Under the pieces are notes generated by a model. That model was not told where the DNA came from. It worked only from the letters and a program-made list of their open reading frames with translations, and did not search any database. A stretch of 64,000 nt of DNA from Orbaceae bacterium lpD04 (GTDB lineage: Bacteria > Pseudomonadota > Gammaproteobacteria > Enterobacterales > Orbaceae), in contig CP133967.1 of assembly GCA_036251935.1 (NCBI GenBank), positions 1,249,488-1,313,487 of the forward strand. The letters are read 5' to 3'. The position numbers were made by a program, and so were the translations under genes. Of the stretch, positions 54,728-62,048 are shown piece by piece (the first letter of the stretch is position 1; each line of letters begins with the position of its first letter).

Positions 54728-55603
54728 ATGCCTTCAGAATCATTGAAATCAATTGTATGCCAGTGGTCAAGTAATAGTGACCAAGATATACAAACAAAAG
54801 TAAAGGCGGGCGTTAAGAAAGTAGCGGGTATTTTATTGCGAAGAATTCCTAAAAAAGGCAAGAATCCCGGTCATTATTGGATTGAAGTTGTTCATGAAGA
54901 TGAAAACCAAACGGATGATTTTATCGAACAAGCAAGAATTAAGAAATTAAAGGAACAAGATATTACGACTAGTCCAATAAAACCATGCACTAAGCCGAAT
55001 GGTTTTCGTGAAAGTTATGGCTGGTATCCAGAGAAAGGTGGGCTTAGTGCAGTAAACTTAATGAATCTTTTATATAGTGACGCAAGAATAATATCAGCGG
55101 ATGGTTATTTAAATGGTGATTGTGAAGCAAGAAAAAAGGAAGACAAAAAACTTGATTTAACTTATCAACGCGATCGCGAAGCGGGAAGAAAGAAAAAAAA
55201 TAATGAACTTTCAAGCAGACCATTTGATCCTCACCAAAATGGTCGACTTAATCCTAATAAAATTATATTTAGTACGAATCCTCACTTATTGCCAAATGAT
55301 GTTAGAACAGTAGCACAAGTGCTCACTGAGATCAGAAAATTTGCACAAAATTTTAATGGTGAATGGAGTTGGAATGGTGATGGTTTTGATGAAACCAATT
55401 GTCATACTTTTTTATTTCTGTTATTAGCAAAATGCAATTTAGCTGATCCACTTTGTATTGGGGTTGATGCAGATCCACATTTTAATGATTATTATAAGTC
55501 TTTAAAAAATCGCAAGAAAATTGACGATGAGAAATTTGTTGAAAGAAAAGAATTAATGGAAAAATTGTTAAATTTATCTAAGTATAAGCAGAGCCAATAT
55601 TAA
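54728..55603 (+). CDS. Candidate T6SS effector, possible permuted papain-like hydrolase
   Basis: Not a family I can name. It starts 11 bp after vgrG with its own AAGGA, so it is the probable VgrG cargo. A His-first, Cys-later order is seen: GHYWIEV (H49, E53), then FRESYGWYPEKGG (about 93-105), then TNCHTFLFLLLAKCNL with C225 and H226. Permuted NlpC/P60-type amidases and related acyl hydrolases have this order. No signal peptide is present, as expected of T6SS cargo. The middle (about 130-185) is Lys/Arg-rich and low in structure. Catalytic assignment is an inference. Peptidoglycan or lipid targets are both possible. Confidence 0.6.
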   Translation: MPSESLKSIVCQWSSNSDQDIQTKVKAGVKKVAGILLRRIPKKGKNPGHYWIEVVHEDENQTDDFIEQARIKKLKEQDITTSPIKPCTKPNGFRESYGWYPEKGGLSAVNLMNLLYSDARIISADGYLNGDCEARKKEDKKLDLTYQRDREAGRKKKNNELSSRPFDPHQNGRLNPNKIIFSTNPHLLPNDVRTVAQVLTEIRKFAQNFNGEWSWNGDGFDETNCHTFLFLLLAKCNLADPLCIGVDADPHFNDYYKSLKNRKKIDDEKFVERKELMEKLLNLSKYKQSQY

Positions 55604-55634
55604 TGAACAAACTTATTAAGGAAACTATTAATAG

Positions 55635-57467
55635 ATGAAAAGTTTTATAAAAATGTGGTTAGTAGTTTTTTTTATTTATACGTTTAGTTCCCTGCCTATT
55701 TTTGCGGAGATAATAATGAATGACCAAGTAGAAATTATTAAAAAATTGAAAGCACAAGCAATTGAGCCAAATAAAACCTATTTTCAATATAATTATAGTG
55801 ATTTTATTAAGAGCGAAAATAGCTTGCCTAAAAAAACGCTATTTTTATCATTAACGGGCTTAGAAACAGAGCCAAGTATGTACTCTCTAGCCGTTCAAAA
55901 TATTTCACAGGTTAAATTGAATGGAAATTATCAATATAATGATGTATTAGAGCGAGACAGAAATATTATCGATATATTGTATCCGACGGATGATTTTCAA
56001 TTTCTTCAGGATGGGGTTTATTTTTATATTTTTGATGAGCATAATCAATTACAAAAAAAAGATACCTTTGAGGAGGTATTTGAACTGCCTTGTTATTTAC
56101 GTGTTGAAAAGAAAAATGGTGTTGTAGTGAGTATTCAAAAAAGGCCTTTAGCTTCAATTACCCATTATAGTTACGATTATTGGGCAAATAACAACCTAAA
56201 GTATTCTATAGCTGAATTGTATGATAATGATCATCATATTATTTATTTCGATGAAACGTTTTTTGATGAAAGTGGTGAAATAACACACGGCACATCAAAA
56301 AACACCTTGACAGGTAAGACTCGGCTTTATTCTTATATTAGGCAAGATGGTATTGAAAAAATTGAAGATTTTTTTGATAATAAAAATATTAAGACAAATC
56401 ATGTTATTTATTATCAAGAATCAGGCCGTAAAGAAAATCAGCTATTAAATGAAAAAGGGGAAGTAATTGAAATAACAAGATATAAACCTGATGACATATT
56501 CGATTTTCAAAAAGGCCTAGATGAAGTTATTCCCTACAATACGCTAATAATGGATCTTGAAAAAAGCAATAGTACACTGACTCGCGAGCTATTTAGACGA
56601 GTTTTTGAGAAAGATACGACCCCGTGGGATAATGAAGCAACCAACAGAGCTAAATTTTTAGGCATTAGCCCTAACCAAGTTTATTATCACAAATTACCTT
56701 TTCCTGAACTTTTAGATGAACGCTATAAAAATTTCCCTCATCAAGCGCCTTTAACTTTAATTGAAGCCGAAAATCAAACCCCACGAGAGGAATATAGCGA
56801 TTTAATCAAAGTTGAAATTGGTGATAACTATCAGTATAAAAAAATTATTAAAGAAAAATGGCAACAATCAACTATTTCATTGCCAGTAGAACAATTTAAA
56901 TCGTTAGAAAATGATATTTATTTTTTTGAAATGGATGAACAGGAAAAACTAAACGTATTAGATAGTGTTGAGCTGGCCGTTGAATTACCGAACTATATCC
57001 GAGTTGAAAAAGAGATGGGTAAAATTGTATCGATTTTAAATAAAACACGTATACAACGGCTGATAAGTGAATTTAAATACCACAATAATGACTTAGTTGG
57101 TAGCAAATTAGAAGTATTCGAAACTGACAATATGCCTAATTTGACAATAGAGACAGAATATGAAAAAGGCAATTATTTACCGTTATCTCAAATAATAAAA
57201 AATGCCCAAAATATTACAATTAGAACATTCATGCGTAGTGAAAAAAACGATTATTTAGGCACTATAGAAAAATTTAACGATCAAGGTATTAAAACTAACG
57301 ATATTGAGATATCAGAAAATGGTGATGTAAAGAATAAATATCTTGATGATAAAGGCATAATAATATACAGCACCGATGAAATTGAAGATAAGGATAACCC
57401 GCAACCTTATGATGATTTGCTATTCTATTCAGATGATTTTAATATGACCCGATTACATGATTTTTAA
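55635..57467 (+). CDS. Exported protein with internal duplication, candidate immunity protein
   Basis: I do not recognise a family. A signal peptide covers residues 1-24 (ends P-I-F-A), so the 610-residue protein is likely periplasmic. It consists of two related halves. ISQVKLNGNYQYNDVL...DGVYFYIFDEHNQL...ELPCYLRVEKKNGVVVSI (about 90-180) recurs as LIKVEIGDNYQYKKII...NDIYFFEMDEQEKL...ELPNYIRVEKEMGKIVSI (about 393-475). It lies 31 bp after the candidate effector, the usual place of an immunity gene. Export suits protection against a periplasmic toxin. The size is large for an immunity protein, so another role is possible. Confidence 0.5.
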   Translation: MKSFIKMWLVVFFIYTFSSLPIFAEIIMNDQVEIIKKLKAQAIEPNKTYFQYNYSDFIKSENSLPKKTLFLSLTGLETEPSMYSLAVQNISQVKLNGNYQYNDVLERDRNIIDILYPTDDFQFLQDGVYFYIFDEHNQLQKKDTFEEVFELPCYLRVEKKNGVVVSIQKRPLASITHYSYDYWANNNLKYSIAELYDNDHHIIYFDETFFDESGEITHGTSKNTLTGKTRLYSYIRQDGIEKIEDFFDNKNIKTNHVIYYQESGRKENQLLNEKGEVIEITRYKPDDIFDFQKGLDEVIPYNTLIMDLEKSNSTLTRELFRRVFEKDTTPWDNEATNRAKFLGISPNQVYYHKLPFPELLDERYKNFPHQAPLTLIEAENQTPREEYSDLIKVEIGDNYQYKKIIKEKWQQSTISLPVEQFKSLENDIYFFEMDEQEKLNVLDSVELAVELPNYIRVEKEMGKIVSILNKTRIQRLISEFKYHNNDLVGSKLEVFETDNMPNLTIETEYEKGNYLPLSQIIKNAQNITIRTFMRSEKNDYLGTIEKFNDQGIKTNDIEISENGDVKNKYLDDKGIIIYSTDEIEDKDNPQPYDDLLFYSDDFNMTRLHDF

Positions 57468-57520
57468 CGATACATGAAGAGTTTAAATGACATTTTTGTA
57501 AAGATGGGGCATAACATAAA

Positions 57521-57787
57521 ATGAAAGGTGTTATTCGATTAGGCGATGCAACAAGCCATGGTGGAAAAGTGATTTCTGCCTCAACCACAATAATTGTATT
57601 TAATAAAGGCGTAGCTCGAGTGGGCGATATGGTGATATGCCCAGTTCAAGGCCATGGTGTTAATCCCATTGTAGAGGGAGATGTATTATTTACCGATAAA
57701 GGTAAAGCCGTTGCTTTTCACGGTCATAAAACAGCTTGTGGTTGCACATTGCTATCATCACTCTCTAATTTCAGTAAAAATAGTTAA
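57521..57787 (+). CDS. PAAR-motif spike-tip protein
   Basis: PAAR proteins sharpen the VgrG spike and bind effectors. The 88 residues carry the pattern IRLGDATSHGGKVISAS...GVARVGDMVICPVQGHGVNPIVEGD...GKAVAFHGHKTACGC. The zinc-ligand His and Cys residues lie in the expected places. There is no C-terminal toxin, so it is a plain PAAR cap. Its stop overlaps the start of the next gene (TAATG), implying translational coupling. Confidence 0.88.
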   Translation: MKGVIRLGDATSHGGKVISASTTIIVFNKGVARVGDMVICPVQGHGVNPIVEGDVLFTDKGKAVAFHGHKTACGCTLLSSLSNFSKNS

Positions 57788-59022
57788 TGGCGATTGATTT
57801 ACGTTTATTGCCAGATCCTATTATTTTAAAAAAAGGATTGTCCTGGCTATTTTGGTGCATTACTTTAATTCTATCTATTGTTCTTGGCTTTATTGCTATT
57901 GTGATAATGCAATTTAATGGCTATTTGGCATTAGGGCATATTATTATTGCTATTGTTGTTTCAATAATAAGTTGGCTTATAATGTTTTTTTTGTGGTTAT
58001 ATATCCGTGGATATAAGGAGTTCTATGCCGAGGCTTGGAATCGACAGTATGAAAATAAAAAGCAACAACTAATCGAGTTTGGTCAAAGGCCATTATACGT
58101 TATTTTTTACCAATTAAGCTCCGAATTTGGTCATTATAATCATGCACGGGCACTGGTAGAAGGACTCTTTTCTCTTGATGCAAAAGTTGTTAATTCTTAT
58201 TATGGTACTCAAAGCCCTATAATTCATTCAAAATATCAATTTAATGACTTAAAATCCAATGATTTTTATAAAAAAATGGAGTTTTTATTCGACGGTTTAG
58301 TACCAACATTAACTGTTTTAAAGAATGAAATTTTTAGTTCAAGTCCAAAACATGTTCGTTTATTTATTGATGTTCCTATTTCTGTCGAAGATATTAAACA
58401 AATTTGGGAAAATAGATTAGGAAAAATAACCCTTTTTGATTCTTGGCAAGTCATTAACGCGAAAAAAAGTACAGTTTTTTTAGATAGTTGGTTAGATGAT
58501 GAGTCCCATGATGATCATATATTGTGCTGTGTCAGTCTACATTTATTTGATTATCCCAGTTCTTATAGTTCAGAATCGATGACAAGTATGGTCTGCTTGG
58601 GCAATAATTTTATTAAAGAGAAAGCAATAATCCAATATATACAGGAAAATAAGCTATTAATAACAGCCTTGCAGCGCACTGAAACAGGCAAGGATCTTGA
58701 TTATGTTTTGGAACATGCAGAACTGTGGGGCTTGTTAAACTGTGATGAAAATCAAGTTGTTAGATTATGGTTAAACATATTATCACCAGATGCAAAAGTA
58801 AAAATATTATCAAGATATGCAGAAAAAATGCTTCCTCTTGAGAATAGCCATCATGTTGACTCTATATTTGGTATTTCGGGATATTGTGATTACTGGGTAG
58901 CTCTAGTTCTTGCAATTGAATACTCGGCACATAGTGAGGGTAAACAGTTAATAATAGGTGAAAAAGAGAAAGATTTTAATGCGACTATAGTTAATAAAAC
59001 GTCATTATTAATTGAAGGATGA
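57787..59022 (+). CDS. T6SS-linked membrane protein of unknown function
   Basis: I do not recognise the family. Two transmembrane helices at about 17-40 and 50-73 are followed by 335 soluble residues, including YVIFYQLSSEFGHYNHARALVEGLF, HVRLFIDVPISVEDIKQIW and a helical C-terminal part with GYCDYWVALVLAIEYS. The start overlaps the PAAR stop by one base, so it is made together with PAAR. Such VgrG/PAAR-linked two-helix proteins occur in enterobacterial T6SS islands, but no activity is established. It could be an adaptor, an immunity protein or a loading factor. Confidence 0.6.
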   Translation: MAIDLRLLPDPIILKKGLSWLFWCITLILSIVLGFIAIVIMQFNGYLALGHIIIAIVVSIISWLIMFFLWLYIRGYKEFYAEAWNRQYENKKQQLIEFGQRPLYVIFYQLSSEFGHYNHARALVEGLFSLDAKVVNSYYGTQSPIIHSKYQFNDLKSNDFYKKMEFLFDGLVPTLTVLKNEIFSSSPKHVRLFIDVPISVEDIKQIWENRLGKITLFDSWQVINAKKSTVFLDSWLDDESHDDHILCCVSLHLFDYPSSYSSESMTSMVCLGNNFIKEKAIIQYIQENKLLITALQRTETGKDLDYVLEHAELWGLLNCDENQVVRLWLNILSPDAKVKILSRYAEKMLPLENSHHVDSIFGISGYCDYWVALVLAIEYSAHSEGKQLIIGEKEKDFNATIVNKTSLLIEG

Positions 59023-59026
59023 GATT

Positions 59027-59281
59027 ATGATGAAAATGGTAGTTGGTTGGATGTTGGTATGTTATATCGTTGCTTTCAGCTGGATAGTGCCAATTTGGTT
59101 CTCGGATGAGTCTATTTTAGTAGCTACCCCCACCAAAATACAACATACATTAACGATATTATTTATACATATTTTAATCTCCTTCTTGATTATAGTATCA
59201 ATAATTGTCGTTAATCTATCTATTAATAAAGCATTTATAAAAAGAAACTATTTTGTCAAAAAATATGATGAAAAAAATTAA
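59027..59281 (+). CDS. Small two-helix membrane protein ending the T6SS island
   Basis: An 84-residue protein from ATG 59027 (an earlier in-frame TTG at 59012 would overlap the previous gene). Two hydrophobic segments lie at about 3-25 and 42-65, and the C-terminal tail is basic (KAFIKRNYFVKKYDEKN). AAGGA overlaps the preceding stop, so it is probably coupled to the upstream membrane protein. The function is unknown. With its neighbour it could form a membrane pair acting with PAAR. Confidence 0.55.
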   Translation: MMKMVVGWMLVCYIVAFSWIVPIWFSDESILVATPTKIQHTLTILFIHILISFLIIVSIIVVNLSINKAFIKRNYFVKKYDEKN

Positions 59282-59879
59282 CATAGTCACCGAATGAATG
59301 TTATAAAAGATTAATAGTTAGATTAAGCATATAGATTCAATTTAAGGTGAGGTATCAAAAATAACATCAAACTATGCAAAATCACATTTTGACCTAAAAG
59401 CCCAGCAATAACAAATTGCTAATTAAATGATTCTTTGTTCGTTATTTTTTTGTTGTAAGGTATCATTATAGTGAAAAAACGGATGTATTATTAATCAATT
59501 TTAAAGAACGTAAAAAAATAACAGCAAAATATTAACAAACTCTTTAACCATGCTAGAATAATGCCATTATACAGCTTTATATAGGTATATACGTTATATG
59601 ATTGAAGCGCTGTACTTGCATTGCAAAAAGTTAACACACATCTTATTTATTATTGCCAATCCCTTATATGGCAATCTTTTCATATTTATACACAAAAAAA
59701 ATTATCATTTAAACGCCGTAGTACCAAAAGCTATTTCAATTTTTCCACTAAGTAATCAAAATAATTTGATGTACGTTAAACACGTACATCTAAAAAGAGT
59801 ATTTTAATGCCGTTAAATAGAACGACTAAAATGTAACAAATTGATTTATTTATAATAAAATTATATTTAGGAGATGATT
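59282..59879. other. Intergenic region before deoD
   Basis: I accept no gene in these 598 bases. Copy 3 of the 21-nt motif is at 59438-59458. A perfect 9-bp inverted repeat GATGTACGT/ACGTACATC (59768-59776, 59782-59790) lies about 90 bp before deoD and could be an operator or an mRNA hairpin. A 69-codon ORF at 59598-59807 has no ribosome site and runs through that repeat. Confidence 0.5.
59438..59458. repeat. Intergenic 21-nt motif, copy 3 (inverted)
   Basis: Exact reverse complement of copies 1 and 2, starting TTCGTTATTT. On the opposite strand CACTATAAT precedes it at a similar distance as in copy 1. Confidence 0.75.
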
Positions 59880-60608
59880 ATGACCACCCCTCATATTAAT
59901 GCCAAAGATGATGCTTTTGCGCAAACTGTTTTGATGCCAGGTGATCCATTAAGAGCAAAATTTATTGCAGAAAATTTTTTAGATAATGCACAAGAAGTGA
60001 CTAATGTTAGAGGTATGCTGGGCTTTACCGGTAGTTACAAAAATAAAAAGATTTCGGTAATGGGTCATGGCATGGGGATCCCGTCTTGCTCGATTTACAC
60101 CACCGAGCTTATTAAATTTTATGGCGTTAAAAATATTATTCGCGTTGGTTCATGTGGGGCAATAAGTGCCGATGTTAACGTAGGTGATGTGGTTGTCGGG
60201 ATGGGTGCTTGCACAGATTCAAAAGTGAATCGAATCCGTTTTAAAGATCATGATTTTGCTGCGATTGCTGATTTTAACTTAACGCGTAATGCGGTTGATG
60301 CGGCAGAAAAATTAGGCGTGCCAGTCAAGGTTGGTAATCTTTTTTCAGCTGACCTATTTTATAATCCCGATCCAACGATGTTTGATGTGATGGAAAAATA
60401 TAATATTCTTGGTGTGGAAATGGAAGCAGCCGGTATTTATGGCGTTGCCGCTGAATTTGGCGCTAAAGCACTTGCCATTTGCACGGTATCTGATCATATT
60501 CGAACCGGCGCCGCCATGACATCAGATGAGCGGCAATTAGGCTTTAAAGATATGATAACAGTGGCATTAGAATCAGTACTACTAAACCATCATGATGATA
60601 AAAAATAG
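59880..60608 (+). CDS. deoD: Purine nucleoside phosphorylase, DeoD type
   Basis: It splits purine (deoxy)nucleosides with phosphate into base and (deoxy)ribose 1-phosphate. The hexameric bacterial type is recognised by H5 from the neighbouring subunit, [15 protein letters not shown], the catalytic D205 in [13 protein letters not shown], and [16 protein letters not shown]. Starting at ATG 59880 gives 242 residues with AGGAG 6 bases upstream; ATG 59874 is too close to it. It is the first gene of a nucleoside salvage group with nupG and cpdB, but has its own terminator. No other deo genes adjoin. Confidence 0.95.
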   Translation: MTTPHINAKDDAFAQTVLMPGDPLRAKFIAENFLDNAQEVTNVRGMLGFTGSYKNKKISVMGHGMGIPSCSIYTTELIKFYGVKNIIRVGSCGAISADVNVGDVVVGMGACTDSKVNRIRFKDHDFAAIADFNLTRNAVDAAEKLGVPVKVGNLFSADLFYNPDPTMFDVMEKYNILGVEMEAAGIYGVAAEFGAKALAICTVSDHIRTGAAMTSDERQLGFKDMITVALESVLLNHHDDKK

Positions 60609-60630
60609 CGAATTTATTCGCTATTTTTTT
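60602..60630 (+). terminator. Terminator of deoD
   Basis: AAAATAGCGAAT pairs with ATTCGCTATTTT over a 2-nt loop, ending in seven T. Confidence 0.8.
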
Positions 60631-60736
60631 GCTTGATGTTATTAGCAAGTTTATAAAGATAGATAGCGTCTTTTAGGGATATCGTAATATAAAAATACGC
60701 ATTTAGCATATTAAAATAAAATAGGAATTACAGTAG

Positions 60737-61978
60737 ATGAATATCAAGTCTAAACTTAAGATCGTATTATTTTTACAATTTTTTATTTGGGGCAGCTGGC
60801 TAATTACATTTGGTTCTTATATGATAAACGGGCTGCACTATACGGGTATGGAAGTTGCTGCGGTATATGGCACGATGGGCATTGCCTCGCTTTTCATGCC
60901 AAGTTTACTCGGTATTGTTGCCGATAAATGGCTGCCAGCTAATTATTTATATATCTTATGCCACTTAGTTAGTGCTATCACGCTATTTTTAGCCGCCTCA
61001 ATTACCAGCCCAATAGTGATGGTATTTGTTATTTTGATTAATTCTTTTGCTTATATGCCAACAATTGCAATGTCTAATGCGATATCTTATTTTAGTCTTG
61101 AGTCTAACAAATACGATATTATTAATGATTTCCCAGGCATACGCATATTTGGTACTATCGGCTTTATTATTGCTATGTGGTTAGTGAGCTTATTAAAATT
61201 AGAGCTTAGTAATATACAATTATATATCGGCGCTATCGCGTCACTTATTCTTTGTATTTGTACCTTATCATTACCCAAAATGTCTATTACACGCCATACC
61301 CAAGGCAAACAAAGCGTTATTAGCTTACTTGGTTTAGATGCTTTTGTTTTATTTAAAGAGCCAAGAATGGCGATATTTTTCTTATTTTCGATTTTACTTG
61401 GCGCGGTGTTACAAGTCACCAATACATTTGGTAACCCCTTTTTACATGATTTTGCCTTAAATCCACAATTTAAAGATAGCTTTGTTGTTGAGTACCCATC
61501 GATTTTACTATCAATTTCACAAATTTCTGAAGTGGTGTTTATTTTATTTGTACCGTTTTTCCTAAAACGATTAGGGATCAAATATGTCATGTTAATTAGT
61601 ATGATTGCATGGACTATTCGCTTTGGCTTATTTGCCTACGGTGACCCATCACCCATTGGTGTTGTATGGCTTTTCTTATCGATGATTGTCTATGGCTGTG
61701 CATTCGACTTTTTTAATATTTCGGGTTCTATTTATGTTGAAAAATCTGTTGAGCCTAAAATTCGTAATAGTGCTCAAGGATTATTTATGACCATGACGAA
61801 TGGCCTTGGCGCTTATTTAGGTTCAATGGGCAGCGGATTAGTTGTCGACTATTTTACCTATAATAACGTTAAAGATTGGCCAAATATTTGGTTAGTATTT
61901 GCGCTTTATTCATTAGTCCTTGCAACTGTATTTATGTTGGTATTTAAAAATGATAAAAATGAATTTAATCATAGCTAA
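60737..61978 (+). CDS. nupG: Nucleoside:H+ symporter, NupG family
   Basis: A 12-helix inner-membrane permease of 413 residues that takes up nucleosides. It matches E. coli NupG in many blocks: FLQFFIWGSWLITFGSYM, LLGIVADKWL, ILINSFAYMPT, DFPGIRIFGTIGFIIAMW, LLGLDAFVLFK and YGCAFDFFNISGS. XapB (xanthosine) is a close relative and cannot be excluded. It lies between deoD and cpdB, fitting a route in which periplasmic nucleotides are dephosphorylated, taken up and phosphorolysed. The ribosome site is AGGAA, somewhat distant. Confidence 0.9.
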   Translation: MNIKSKLKIVLFLQFFIWGSWLITFGSYMINGLHYTGMEVAAVYGTMGIASLFMPSLLGIVADKWLPANYLYILCHLVSAITLFLAASITSPIVMVFVILINSFAYMPTIAMSNAISYFSLESNKYDIINDFPGIRIFGTIGFIIAMWLVSLLKLELSNIQLYIGAIASLILCICTLSLPKMSITRHTQGKQSVISLLGLDAFVLFKEPRMAIFFLFSILLGAVLQVTNTFGNPFLHDFALNPQFKDSFVVEYPSILLSISQISEVVFILFVPFFLKRLGIKYVMLISMIAWTIRFGLFAYGDPSPIGVVWLFLSMIVYGCAFDFFNISGSIYVEKSVEPKIRNSAQGLFMTMTNGLGAYLGSMGSGLVVDYFTYNNVKDWPNIWLVFALYSLVLATVFMLVFKNDKNEFNHS

Positions 61979-62048
61979 TATAGCGAATTAAATTTATATG
62001 TTACTGGCTGTTATTTTAAAATCGGATTATTTAATACAGGATAGTTAG

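Noticed and set aside
59598-59807. 69-codon ORF before deoD
   Set aside because: No ribosome site, composition like the spacer, and it runs through a perfect inverted repeat that looks regulatory.
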